Assembly: GCA_028710415.1 (NCBI GenBank)
Contig: JAQTUE010000013.1
Coordinates: 62,001 to 126,000, forward strand
Length of the DNA: 64,000 bases
Direction of reading: 5' to 3'
Source: Paludibacter sp.
GTDB lineage: Bacteria > Bacteroidota > Bacteroidia > Bacteroidales > Paludibacteraceae
Position 1 is the first letter of the stretch. The number at the start of each line of letters is the position of its first letter. The notes under the pieces are model-generated. The model had not been told where the DNA came from and did no database searches. It saw only the letters and a program-made list of their open reading frames with translations. The position numbers were made by a program, and so were the translations under genes. Below, one piece after another: positions 8,071 through 17,558 of the stretch.

Positions 8071-9480
8071 ATGAATAAAGTTATAACTCTGTTTTTCTTT
8101 GTATTTGTATCACTCATTCAACTCTATGCACAAAGCGATACGGTAAGGTATGATGTTGATGTTCAGGGAGTCGCTTCATCAGGAACCTATTCTCCTTTCT
8201 GGCTACAAAACCGGGAATATGGGAAAATTGCTTCTTCCCCAACGAGTGCTGATGTGATGGTCGGATTCAGTAAAGAGTTTGGAAGTAAAACACGTTTATT
8301 CGACTACGGATTTAAGGCCGACTTATTGCTTCAGATCTATGATAAGAAAACTTTAGCTTATTTTCATGAACTCTACCTTAAAACGAGGTTTTCCGTTTTC
8401 GATCTGATCATTGGAGCCCGTGAAGAACACTTGGGGAATCAGGATTCCACATTGTCGTGTGGAGGCTTCCTGTTTTCGCATAATGCCCGGCCAATGCCTA
8501 AGATTACGGTTGGAATAGAACATTTCACCATTGTTCCCTTTACATTTGGTTTTTTTGAGATAAAGGGGGCGATTGCGCATGGCTGGTTTACAGATAATAT
8601 CTATACTCAAAACCTGTATTTGCATCATAAATATGCGTATGGAAGGATTGGTGGCAAGCTGCCGGTTCACTTTCAATACGGGTTGGATCATGTAGCCCAA
8701 TGGGGAGGTATTGTTCCCGGAGTGGGCCAGCAACCGGTTGGATTGAATGATTTTGCATCTATATTCCTGGCAAGCCCCGGGGGCAATACTTCCACCCGGA
8801 ATGACCAGCTGAATGTGCTTGGAAATCATATTATCTCCCAATCCATGAAACTGGAGGCAGATATTTCGGACTTTCAGGTAAGTGGATACTGGCAAAACCT
8901 ATCTGAAGACGGACCGATCCGGTTTATATGGAGTACCATGAACAGGCCTGATGGGCTTTGGGGACTATCAGTACGGAATAAAAATTTTCCCGTCATTAAG
9001 GGAATCCTGTATGAATATTTGAATACTACTGATCAGTCAGGTCCTTACCATGATAAAGATGGACTGATTTATGGGGGTGGGGATAATTATTTTAATAACG
9101 GAATCTATCAAAACGGTTGGACTTATTACTCGCGGAGTATTGGTACTCCATTTATTTCGTCGCCACTGTACAATAAAAATGGTAATGTATCTGTTATGAA
9201 TAACCGTGTACAGGTTCATCATTTTGGACTGGAAGGGGATGTTTCGGGTTATAGCTATAAAATATTAGGGTCATTCAGCAAAAATTATGGAACCTATAAT
9301 GCACCTTATCCGGAGATGATCAGGAACACTTCGATGATGCTGGAAGTGAACAAACAATTTGCAACCTTGTCGAATGTACAGTGTGGAATTTCGGTAGGAG
9401 CTGATTTCGGTAAATTATACGGAAATACGGTTGGTTGCATGTTCTCTATCAGGAAGACCGGTAATTTATTTCACTATTGA
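8071..9480 (+). CDS. Wzi-family capsule assembly outer-membrane protein (second copy)
   Basis: The protein has 469 residues from the ATG at 8071. A TTG ten codons upstream would put charged residues before the signal peptide and is rejected. The signal peptide MNKVITLFFFVFVSLIQLYAQ is followed by barrel strands sharing every block of the first Wzi copy: LSCGGFLFSHNARPMPKI, AHGWFTDN, LHHKYAYGRIGG, DHVAQWGG, YWQNLSEDGP and YEYLNTTDQSGPYHDKDG. It is predicted to sit in the outer membrane and take part in capsule attachment or export. The two copies are similar but far from identical, so the duplication is old or the two arrived with different polysaccharide systems. Confidence 0.85.
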   Translation: MNKVITLFFFVFVSLIQLYAQSDTVRYDVDVQGVASSGTYSPFWLQNREYGKIASSPTSADVMVGFSKEFGSKTRLFDYGFKADLLLQIYDKKTLAYFHELYLKTRFSVFDLIIGAREEHLGNQDSTLSCGGFLFSHNARPMPKITVGIEHFTIVPFTFGFFEIKGAIAHGWFTDNIYTQNLYLHHKYAYGRIGGKLPVHFQYGLDHVAQWGGIVPGVGQQPVGLNDFASIFLASPGGNTSTRNDQLNVLGNHIISQSMKLEADISDFQVSGYWQNLSEDGPIRFIWSTMNRPDGLWGLSVRNKNFPVIKGILYEYLNTTDQSGPYHDKDGLIYGGGDNYFNNGIYQNGWTYYSRSIGTPFISSPLYNKNGNVSVMNNRVQVHHFGLEGDVSGYSYKILGSFSKNYGTYNAPYPEMIRNTSMMLEVNKQFATLSNVQCGISVGADFGKLYGNTVGCMFSIRKTGNLFHY

Positions 9481-9634
9481 ATAAGAAAATTAATATAAAA
9501 TTAATCTTGAAAATTACGAAAAAAACAAGGAGATAGTAATATCCTATTCAATTGTTGATATCTGAATTCCAGCTTTGATTTGAAATGTAAATCACAAATA
9601 ACATTTATTGTTTATATAAATATAGATTTATTAT

Positions 9635-9662
9635 TACATTTGTGTTTGTTTTGTTACTTTTG
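9635..9662 (+). promoter_or_regulatory. two overlapping candidate -7 boxes
   Basis: TACATTTG (9635-9642) and TACTTTTG (9655-9662) both fit TAnnTTTG. They precede the dehydratase gene at 9796, leaving a leader of 130-150 bases. No strong -33 element was found. Confidence 0.4.
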
Positions 9663-9795
9663 TGGATAATAATAATACAATTTAATATAAGTTACACCAA
9701 TTATCAAAATGATTGCTTTACGCCATTAATTTTATGGGCTTAATTCTTTTCTATTTGTTTTATTACTTTTACCAAGTTTCATACCTAATTAATTT

Positions 9796-11733
9796 ATGAT
9801 AGAATTTCAGAAAAAAATGCGTTCTCTCTTTAATCGGATTATGAAGACTTCTTTAATAAACCGATGGATTGTATTCGAAATTGATTTAATACTGTGTATT
9901 CTCGGATATTGTTTTGCAGTGTATATCCAGATGCGGAATGCGAATATGGTTCTGGTTGGATCGGAAATACTCATTATAAGTGCGATTTATTTTTTAGTTA
10001 TCATTCTCACATTCTACCTGCTAAAATCCTATCGGGGTCTAATCCGGCATTCCAATTTTGTCGAAATGTGGCGTTTGTTTGTATCCCTCTTAATATCCTG
10101 TACTGCATTGTATGTGACCATTCTGTTGTTTGGCTATACGTTTGATTACCGTTTCTTTTTTGTTCAGAATGTATTCCTGATTAGCCTGGTTTTAATGCTG
10201 GTCATGAGATACGTGATTGTAGTTACTTACAACTATACAGTGAATTATACTTCCGATGTACGAAATAAATCTTTGATATACGAGATTGATACACATAGTA
10301 TTGCCTTGGCACAATGGTTGAATAAAAGTGCTGCCAATCAACATCAGGTACAAGGATTTTTAACACGTAATAAAAATGCAAAGAAAACCCGCATACAGGA
10401 CTTACCGGTGCATTACCTGAATGCGGATAACCTGGATTGGTTCATGCGCATCAACGAAGTAAATACCATTATCTTTCCGGATTATAAAAGTGTGAGGAAT
10501 GAGCAGGCTTTGATATCAAAATGTATTGATAAGGGGTTGGCAGTACTGGTCTCACCACCATTCGAAGGACTGGATACCAATAATAAGGTGCGGCTGCAAA
10601 TGAAACCTATCCAGTTTGAAGACCTGTTGGGGCGGGATGAAATTCAAATAGATTTGGATAAAATTGCTTCGCAGACAAAGGATAAAGTGATCTTAATTAC
10701 CGGTGCTGCCGGATCCATTGGGAGCGAGTTAGTCAGACAAATAGCTCAATTTAAACCTAAGTTGCTACTTGTTTTAGATATTGCTGAAACTCCACTGCAT
10801 AACTTGAGGCTTGAAATGGAAAGGGTTTTCCCGGACCTGAAATTTATACCCATCATTGGTGATGTACGTAGTGAAGCCCGGTTGGACTTTGTATTCAGGA
10901 CTTATCATCCCCAGATTGTGTACCATGCAGCAGCATACAAACATGTTCCCTTGATGGAAGAGAATCCGTGTGAAGCGATATTGGTGAATGTGTTGGGAAC
11001 CATGAACCTGAGTAATTTTGCTTTAAGATATCATGTAGATAGTTTTGTTATGATTTCCACTGATAAAGCTGTCAACCCAACGAATGTCATGGGTGCCTCC
11101 AAACGCATAGCTGAGATTTATGTCCAGTCATTGGCTAAGGAAAGCAAAAAGAAAGGAAGCCCGGTTAACTTCGTCACAACCCGATTTGGGAATGTATTGG
11201 GATCAAATGGATCGGTAATTCCATATTTTAAGGAACAGATTGAAAAAGGGGGTCCGGTAACTGTGACCCATCCCGATATTATCCGTTACTTCATGACTAT
11301 TCCCGAAGCATGCCGGTTAGTCCTGGAAGCAGCTTCCTTTGGGAATACCGGTGAGATTTATGTGTTTGACATGGGGAGTCCTGTCAAAATAGTTGACCTG
11401 GCAAAACGGATGATCGAACTGGCCGGATATGTTCCGAACAAAGATATTAATATTGAATTCATAGGTTTACGTCCGGGTGAAAAACTCTACGAGGAACTTC
11501 TGAATGATAAAGAAACCACTATTCCCACAAAACATGAAAAAATAACCATTGCTTCCGTGAGGCAATACGATTTTGACGTGGTGGTAAACTCTATTCATGT
11601 AATGATTGATTTCTCTAAAAATGTAGAGATGAAGAGTACGGTGAAAGCCATGAAGAAACTGGTACCGGAGTTTGTTAGTAAAAATTCCAAGTATGAGGAG
11701 TTGGATTTGAAGGTGGAGAAGAGGTTGAATTGA
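9796..11733 (+). CDS. membrane-anchored nucleotide-sugar dehydratase/epimerase (CapD/PglF/WbpM type)
   Basis: The protein has 645 residues, the usual size for the long membrane-bound SDR family. Four membrane helices lie in residues 25-145, then a first Rossmann-like domain. The catalytic SDR domain starts at the nucleotide-binding TGAAGSIGSE (about residues 302-311) and continues with YHAAAYKHVPLME, STDKAVNPTNVMGASKR and RFGNVLGSNGSVIPYF. The position normally held by the catalytic Tyr carries Met (NVMGASK), as is usual for this subgroup. Family members are UDP-GlcNAc 4,6-dehydratases or C4 epimerases that supply amino sugars for capsule, O-antigen or protein glycans. It follows the second kelch/Wzi pair, as the WcaJ-type gene follows the first. 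Confidence 0.88.
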   Translation: MIEFQKKMRSLFNRIMKTSLINRWIVFEIDLILCILGYCFAVYIQMRNANMVLVGSEILIISAIYFLVIILTFYLLKSYRGLIRHSNFVEMWRLFVSLLISCTALYVTILLFGYTFDYRFFFVQNVFLISLVLMLVMRYVIVVTYNYTVNYTSDVRNKSLIYEIDTHSIALAQWLNKSAANQHQVQGFLTRNKNAKKTRIQDLPVHYLNADNLDWFMRINEVNTIIFPDYKSVRNEQALISKCIDKGLAVLVSPPFEGLDTNNKVRLQMKPIQFEDLLGRDEIQIDLDKIASQTKDKVILITGAAGSIGSELVRQIAQFKPKLLLVLDIAETPLHNLRLEMERVFPDLKFIPIIGDVRSEARLDFVFRTYHPQIVYHAAAYKHVPLMEENPCEAILVNVLGTMNLSNFALRYHVDSFVMISTDKAVNPTNVMGASKRIAEIYVQSLAKESKKKGSPVNFVTTRFGNVLGSNGSVIPYFKEQIEKGGPVTVTHPDIIRYFMTIPEACRLVLEAASFGNTGEIYVFDMGSPVKIVDLAKRMIELAGYVPNKDINIEFIGLRPGEKLYEELLNDKETTIPTKHEKITIASVRQYDFDVVVNSIHVMIDFSKNVEMKSTVKAMKKLVPEFVSKNSKYEELDLKVEKRLN

Positions 11734-12003
11734 ATGCTGATTATTGAATGGCTCAATAATTAGTAAAATTAATTAATAAAATGATTTATAGAATTATAAA
11801 ACATAAAAGATAAAGGTCCTATCTTTATCAATTCAGATAAAATAAAGTTAATCATGTATTATTTTATTTTTTAGATAATTAGACATTTTTTTTATATATC
11901 AATAATTGACTCTACTGGTTATGAAAATAAATTTTATAAAATATTGTGTCTATTTGATTGTTTTGACTTCCATTTTTTTAGTTTTAAACTAAGATATTTT
12001 TAT

Positions 12004-12011
12004 TATCTTTG
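12004..12011 (+). promoter_or_regulatory. -7 box for the polysaccharide cluster; long AT-rich leader
   Basis: TATCTTTG is a consensus TAnnTTTG box inside the 485-base gap (11734-12218) between the dehydratase and the first gene of the long cluster. It would give a leader of about 200 bases, very AT-rich and without an obvious hairpin. Nothing else was recognised in the gap. Confidence 0.5.
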
Positions 12012-12218
12012 TAGTATATCATTTGTTATGAATATGTTTTGTAAAAAAATGAATTCTTAGTTAAGTAGTTTAATAAAATATTTTTTGCATGTTAACTTGC
12101 TTTATTGGATAAACTTAATATATTATCTTTCACTTATTTTAGTGAGTATAATTATAACTATTTAAATTAACATATATTTAAAAGTTATAATTTTGTTGTT
12201 AAAATAAAAATACTAATT

Positions 12219-13991
12219 ATGACATTCAACGAATTAAAGAAAAATATAAAGAAAGATTTCTCGGGATTTAAAATATTAAATTTAGCTCTACTAGGAGATT
12301 CTGCTACACAGCTTTTAGCTCAAGCAATTCGCGGATACGGATATGAATATCAACTAAATATAAATGTTTTTGATGCAGATTTCAATCAAATTGACCAGCA
12401 AGTATTAGATGTCGGTTCAGAATTGTATACCTTAAAACCGGATATTACTTTAATATTTGAATCCGGCCATAAATTGTTGCAGAAGTTCAATAAAACAAGT
12501 GAAGAAGCTAAGAATATATTTGCTGAAAATCAGATAGAAAGGATAATTCAATTAACCGATGTATTACAAAAAAATATAATTACAAAAATAATATTTTGTA
12601 ATTATACAGAAATTGATGATCGGATTTTTGGAAATTATGCAAATAAAGTAGAATCATCGTTCCTTTTCCAGGTGCGCAAACTGAATTTTTTACTTTCCGA
12701 ATACGCAATTCATAATCCAGCTTTTCATGTTTGTGATCTTTCTTCTATCCAGAATAAATTTGGTAGGGATCTGCTGTTTTCTCCATCAATTTATGTTAAT
12801 AGCGAAATGGTATTAAGTATGGATTCACTTCCAACAGTTGCCGAATCTATCACACAAATGGTGTCTGTATTTCAGGGTAAAATTAAAAAATGTATTATTT
12901 TAGATTTGGATAATACACTCTGGGGTGGAGTGATTGGAGATGATGGGATTAATAATATTCAAATTGGAAGTTTGGGTATTGGGAAAGCTTTTACTGAATT
13001 CCAATACTGGGTAAAAAAACTTAAACAAAGGGGCATTATTGTGTGTATTTGTAGTAAAAACACAGAACCCATTGCTAAGGAGCCTTTTATAAATCATCCC
13101 GACATGGTCCTTCGCTTAGAGGATATTGCAGTTTTCATTGCAAACTGGGAAACTAAAGTTGATAATATTAAACACATTCAACAAATACTTAATATTGGGT
13201 ATGATACCTTTGTTTTTATTGATGATAATCCATTTGAACGAAATATTGTTCGACAAAATATTCCTGATATAACCGTACCGGAACTTCCTAAAGATCCAGC
13301 TGAATATCTGGAGTTCCTTTATTCACTTAATCTATTTGAAACTGCATCCTATTCAACCGAGGACACCAAACGCACTGAACAATATCAGAAAGAATCGAAA
13401 CGTGTTGCTGTACAGAATTCATTTGCAAATGAAAATGACTTTCTAAAAAGTCTTAACATGTATTCGGATGTAAAACCGTTTAATTCTTATTCAATACCCA
13501 GGATAGCTCAATTGTCGCAGCGATCCAATCAGTTTAATTTGAGAACGATACGATATTCTGAACTTGAAATTAAGAATATGGCAAATTCAAAACAACATTT
13601 TACTTTTTCCTTCACTTTAGAAGATATTTTCGGAAGTAACGGGTTAGTTTGTGCCATCATCCTGGAAAAAAAAAACCCAAAGGAATTATTTATTGACACA
13701 TGGTTTATGAGTTGCCGGGTTTTAAAACGTGGTATGGAGAATTTTGTACTGAACCAACTTGTTGAATTTGCAGACAAAAATGGGTATCAAAGAATTATTG
13801 GGGAATATATACAATCAGATAAGAATGAACTAGTTAGACATCATTATGCAAGCCTTGGGTTTACAGAAATTAAAAATATGTGGCACTTAGAAACTGCTAC
13901 TTTTAAACCGATAAAATGTTTTATTAATACAAGATCGAATCAAAGTTATGGAAAGAAAACAAATAATAATAAAATTAAACGAAATATTTGA
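12219..13991 (+). CDS. FkbH-like HAD-IIIC family protein
   Basis: The protein has 590 residues. The N-terminal third is an SGNH/flavodoxin-like domain (LALLGDSATQLL). The centre is the HAD-IIIC/FkbH phosphatase domain with the catalytic LDLDNTLWGGVIGDDG (Asp229, Asp231), VCICSKN and FIDDNPFER. The C-terminus resembles the acetyltransferase-like part of FkbH (RSNQFNLRT, DTWFMSCRVLKRGMENFVL). Known FkbH proteins load a glyceryl unit from 1,3-bisphosphoglycerate onto an acyl carrier protein. An acyl carrier protein gene overlaps its 3' end by 44 bases, which fits that role. It probably makes an acyl group that later decorates the polysaccharide; that last step is inference. Confidence 0.85.
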   Translation: MTFNELKKNIKKDFSGFKILNLALLGDSATQLLAQAIRGYGYEYQLNINVFDADFNQIDQQVLDVGSELYTLKPDITLIFESGHKLLQKFNKTSEEAKNIFAENQIERIIQLTDVLQKNIITKIIFCNYTEIDDRIFGNYANKVESSFLFQVRKLNFLLSEYAIHNPAFHVCDLSSIQNKFGRDLLFSPSIYVNSEMVLSMDSLPTVAESITQMVSVFQGKIKKCIILDLDNTLWGGVIGDDGINNIQIGSLGIGKAFTEFQYWVKKLKQRGIIVCICSKNTEPIAKEPFINHPDMVLRLEDIAVFIANWETKVDNIKHIQQILNIGYDTFVFIDDNPFERNIVRQNIPDITVPELPKDPAEYLEFLYSLNLFETASYSTEDTKRTEQYQKESKRVAVQNSFANENDFLKSLNMYSDVKPFNSYSIPRIAQLSQRSNQFNLRTIRYSELEIKNMANSKQHFTFSFTLEDIFGSNGLVCAIILEKKNPKELFIDTWFMSCRVLKRGMENFVLNQLVEFADKNGYQRIIGEYIQSDKNELVRHHYASLGFTEIKNMWHLETATFKPIKCFINTRSNQSYGKKTNNNKIKRNI

Positions 13992-14208
13992 AGATATTAT
14001 CGACGAAGGTTCGGTTTCTCTTTCAGAAACTAGTACCTCGAAAGATGTCGAAGGGTGGGACTCATTAACAAATATACAATTGGTTGTAGCCATTGAAAAA
14101 AAATACAAAATTAGATTTACATCAGATGAAATCATGTCCTGGAAAAATATAGGAATGATGATTGATGATATTTTGTCAAAGCTAGTTTGCTTAAATAATA
14201 TTGAATAA
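13948..14208 (+). CDS. acyl carrier protein
   Basis: This 86-residue acidic protein has the phosphopantetheine site GWDSLTN (Ser39) followed by the usual helix (IQLVVAIEKKYKIRFT). Its length is typical. It overlaps the end of the FkbH-like gene by 44 bases and is followed after 2 bases by the iron-sulfur/acyltransferase fusion, so translation is likely coupled. It is the probable carrier of the FkbH-derived acyl group, and the hexapeptide acyltransferase domain downstream is a candidate acceptor enzyme. Confidence 0.88.
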   Translation: MERKQIIIKLNEIFEDIIDEGSVSLSETSTSKDVEGWDSLTNIQLVVAIEKKYKIRFTSDEIMSWKNIGMMIDDILSKLVCLNNIE

Positions 14209-14210
14209 AT

Positions 14211-16022
14211 ATGATCGATATAATTAGAAAAGAAGATTGTACTGGTTGCTCAGCATGTTTCGATATATGTCCGACAAAAGCTATCCGACTCGAAACGGAT
14301 ATAGAAGGGTTTTGGTATCCAAAAGTTGATATCGATTTATGTGTCGATTGTGATTTATGCGATGATACCTGTGCAGAGTTGCATATGGATGAGTTGAAAA
14401 ATGATGGAACTACAACGACTCCAACTGTATTTGCAGCAAGGTATAATGATACGGAAATACGTATAAAGAGTACATCCGGAGGCATTTTTTCAGCGCTGGC
14501 AGAATACATGTATCAACAGGGTGGATATGTTGGAGGTGCCATTTATACTGATACTTTTAGTGTGAAACATATAATTTCAAACAATCCGGAAGATTTAAAT
14601 AAAATACGGGGTTCGAAACATTTTGAAAGTGAAACAGTCGGTTTATTTCTGGAAACAGAAAAACTACTAAAGCAAGGCGAGAAGGTTTTAATTTGTGCTA
14701 CTCCATGTCAAATTGCAAGTTTAAGGCTGTTTCTTAGAAAAGAATACGACAATTTATTTACCGTTGATTTCATTTGTTTGGGTATAAATTCCCCGAAAGT
14801 ATTTCAAAAACATTTGGAATCGTTGGAAAAATCATTTGGTGCAAAAGCTTTTTCGGTTCAGGGAAAGAATAAAGATATGGGATGGCGTAGTCTGGCCTAC
14901 AAGATAAAATTTGCTAATGGTAAAATATATCTTCGTCCTGGAAGAGAAGACCCATTCACAAGAGGATTTATCCATGCTCATATCAATTGCCGTCCGACAT
15001 GTTATGAATGTAAGTATAAAGGATTTCCCCGTATCAGTGATATTACATTGGGAGATTTTTGGGGTATTGAAAAAATTGATGCCACTATTGATGATAACCT
15101 AGGTACATCTTTAGTTTTATTGAATTCAGCTAAAGGAAAAAAACTTTTTGAATCAATAAATGAGGTTATTGAGAAAAGAGAATTAAATCTTTCTGATGCA
15201 TTACCGGGTAATCAGGCTCTTTTGCATCCCCTCTCATTACCTACTATAAACAGGGAAAAATTTTATCAGGATTTGGATAAATTGCCATTTAACGAAGTAG
15301 TTAAAAAGTATTATCCGAATGAAGGAGGCTTAAAGAATAAATTAAAAAAAGGATTAGTATTTCTAAAGGACAAGATAAGTCAGATGGGTTACTCTCCAAA
15401 AACGTATTTACAATTTCTTTGGATAAATTTACTACGAAAAAACACGTATTCTGATTTGCTCAGGTTGAAACTCATTTTTCCAACACGGCATACAATACTC
15501 GACATACACAAACAAGCCATCATTTCTAATAAAGGTTCAATACTTTTAGGCTATAAACGTATCAGGGGATCGAAGTTAGAAACAAGATTGGCAGTTGAAG
15601 AAAATGCTACAATGTCAATCGATCGGGGTAATGTATCTGTTTATTATGGAACTGATATACTCGTTTTTAAAGATGCACATCTTACATTTAAAGGTACTGC
15701 CACAATAAACCAACATGTTCAAATCATTTGCATGGACAATATTACAATCGGTGATGATGTTCTGATTTCACGCGATGTAGTGATTCGTGATAATGATGGA
15801 GGGCATGAAATATTGACCGAAGGTTACAAAAAAACAGCTCCTGTTGTGATTGGCAATCATGTTTGGATTGGACAGGGAGCCCTGATCATGAAAGGCGTTA
15901 CGATTGGTGATGGAGCAATTATTGGAGCTGGTGCTTGGGTAGGCACAAATGTAAAACCGAATTCATTGGTGATGGGAGATCCAGCCAGAACCGTTCAAAA
16001 AGATATTGAATGGAGACAATAA
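14211..16022 (+). CDS. fusion: ferredoxin/FrhB-like protein plus hexapeptide acyltransferase
   Basis: The protein has 603 residues in three parts. Residues 1-60 hold two 4Fe-4S motifs (Cys10, 13, 16, 20 and Cys44, 47, 50, 54). Residues of about 75-390 match the coenzyme F420 hydrogenase/dehydrogenase beta-subunit family found in polysaccharide clusters (STSGGIFSALAEYM, GTPCQI-like ICATPCQIASLR, CYECKYKGFPRISDITLGDFWG). Residues of about 435-603 form a left-handed beta-helix acyltransferase (IGDDVLISRDVVIRDND, IGNHVWIGQGALIMKGVTIGDGAIIGAGAWV, VMGDPAR). These two activities are more often separate neighbouring genes, so the fusion suggests they act on one substrate. The redox part probably reduces or transfers to a sugar; its exact reaction is unknown. 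Confidence 0.82.
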   Translation: MIDIIRKEDCTGCSACFDICPTKAIRLETDIEGFWYPKVDIDLCVDCDLCDDTCAELHMDELKNDGTTTTPTVFAARYNDTEIRIKSTSGGIFSALAEYMYQQGGYVGGAIYTDTFSVKHIISNNPEDLNKIRGSKHFESETVGLFLETEKLLKQGEKVLICATPCQIASLRLFLRKEYDNLFTVDFICLGINSPKVFQKHLESLEKSFGAKAFSVQGKNKDMGWRSLAYKIKFANGKIYLRPGREDPFTRGFIHAHINCRPTCYECKYKGFPRISDITLGDFWGIEKIDATIDDNLGTSLVLLNSAKGKKLFESINEVIEKRELNLSDALPGNQALLHPLSLPTINREKFYQDLDKLPFNEVVKKYYPNEGGLKNKLKKGLVFLKDKISQMGYSPKTYLQFLWINLLRKNTYSDLLRLKLIFPTRHTILDIHKQAIISNKGSILLGYKRIRGSKLETRLAVEENATMSIDRGNVSVYYGTDILVFKDAHLTFKGTATINQHVQIICMDNITIGDDVLISRDVVIRDNDGGHEILTEGYKKTAPVVIGNHVWIGQGALIMKGVTIGDGAIIGAGAWVGTNVKPNSLVMGDPARTVQKDIEWRQ

Positions 16023-16028
16023 ATAAGG

Positions 16029-17558
16029 ATGGAAGCTTCCGATAATAAACGAATAGCAAAAAATACGGCGATGTTATATTTCCGTATGATGTTTACAATG
16101 GGGATCTCATTGTATACATCACGTGTTGTATTGAATGCCTTAGGTGTGGTTGATTTTGGCGTTTATAATGTGGTAGGTGGCGTGGTAACCATGTTCACTT
16201 TTCTTAATTCAGCAATGGGTGCTTCTACATCTCGTTTTTTAATATTTGAACTTGGAAAGAAAGATTATATACAATTAAAAAAAGTATTTAATGTTTCCTT
16301 AAGCAGTCACATTGCTATTGCAATAATTGTATTGATTCTTTCAGAGACAATTGGACTGTGGTTTTTATCACACAAGTTAGTTATTCCTGAAAACAGAATG
16401 GCGGCAGTTCAATGGGTTTATCAGTTTTCCATTTTAAGTGCCATGGTTTCATTAATTCAGGTACCATTTAATGCAGCAATTATTGCTCACGAAAAAATGA
16501 ACGTATATGCTTATGTTTCTATTGCAGAAGTAACCCTGAAGCTGTTCATAGTCTTTATATTAGTTATGGGTGGTTTTGACAAACTGAAAGTTTACGGAAT
16601 CTTGGTTTTTATTGTATCATTAATCATATCATTAATTTATTTCTTTTATAGTAAGAAGAAATTTGAGGAATGTTCCATAGAGTTCCATTGGGATAAACCA
16701 CTTTATAAAAAACTATTTTCCTTTTCGATTTGGGATTTATACGGTGGATTTGCCATAATGGGAATGGGACAAGGATTAAATATACTTTTAAATATGTTTT
16801 TCGGACCGGTAGTAAATGCTGCCAGAGGAATCGCTTTCCAGGTTCAGGGTGCAATTACCGGATTCGGCGGGAATTTTATGACAGCAGTTAAACCGCAAAT
16901 AATAAAATTATATGCCGAGAATAATGTAGTAGAAATGATGAAATTGGTTTTTTCATCATCCAAATACTCCCTGTATTTAACTTATTTTATATCACTCCCA
17001 ATGTTATTGGAGACGAGTTTTGTTTTAGAACATTGGTTGAAAATTGTACCTGATTATACTGTTTCTTTTTGCCGTTTAGTATTAATTAATAATTTAATCT
17101 GGTCTATGCGAGGTCCCATAGTTACTTCTTTTCATGCTGTTGGTCAAATTAAAGTAGCTAATTTAGTGTGTGGAAGTCTTTTTTATCTTATAATAATTTT
17201 ATCCTATATTTGTTTGAAAATGGGGCTGGCTCCGCAATCTGTCTTTATAGTAACCATTATTGTTTCAATTATGGTACAGATCACCGAATTATTACTTTTA
17301 AAGCGTTTAATCACTTATTCTGTAATAGCTTACGTTAAATATGTTGTTTTGCTTTGTGTACTGATAATGGTTGTCTCAGCTGTTCTACCATATATATTCA
17401 CATTTTTATTACCCCAGGGATTTACACGATTCTTAATTGTAGGGGTTTTAAGTGTAATAACAGTAACCACATCAGTCTATTATTGGGGAATAGATAAAGA
17501 TTCACGGAATCTTGTTTCTCAAAAAATTTTAGCATATACTCAGAAAATAAGAAAATGA
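16029..17558 (+). CDS. Wzx-type polysaccharide flippase
   Basis: The protein has 509 residues with about 12-14 hydrophobic segments spread over its whole length, and the N-terminal pattern KNTAMLYFRMMFTMGISLYTSRVVLNALGVVDFGVYNVVGG of MATE-like O-antigen flippases. It would move the lipid-linked repeat unit across the inner membrane. Its place between the biosynthetic genes and the Wzy polymerase at 21969 supports a Wzx/Wzy-dependent pathway. Its last 4 bases overlap the next gene (ATGA). Confidence 0.88.
   Translation: MEASDNKRIAKNTAMLYFRMMFTMGISLYTSRVVLNALGVVDFGVYNVVGGVVTMFTFLNSAMGASTSRFLIFELGKKDYIQLKKVFNVSLSSHIAIAIIVLILSETIGLWFLSHKLVIPENRMAAVQWVYQFSILSAMVSLIQVPFNAAIIAHEKMNVYAYVSIAEVTLKLFIVFILVMGGFDKLKVYGILVFIVSLIISLIYFFYSKKKFEECSIEFHWDKPLYKKLFSFSIWDLYGGFAIMGMGQGLNILLNMFFGPVVNAARGIAFQVQGAITGFGGNFMTAVKPQIIKLYAENNVVEMMKLVFSSSKYSLYLTYFISLPMLLETSFVLEHWLKIVPDYTVSFCRLVLINNLIWSMRGPIVTSFHAVGQIKVANLVCGSLFYLIIILSYICLKMGLAPQSVFIVTIIVSIMVQITELLLLKRLITYSVIAYVKYVVLLCVLIMVVSAVLPYIFTFLLPQGFTRFLIVGVLSVITVTTSVYYWGIDKDSRNLVSQKILAYTQKIRK

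Noticed and set aside
8353..8895. Minus-strand frame of 180 codons opposite the second Wzi gene
   Set aside because: The plus-strand frame carries all Wzi motifs; the antisense translation is low in sense and has no start signal.
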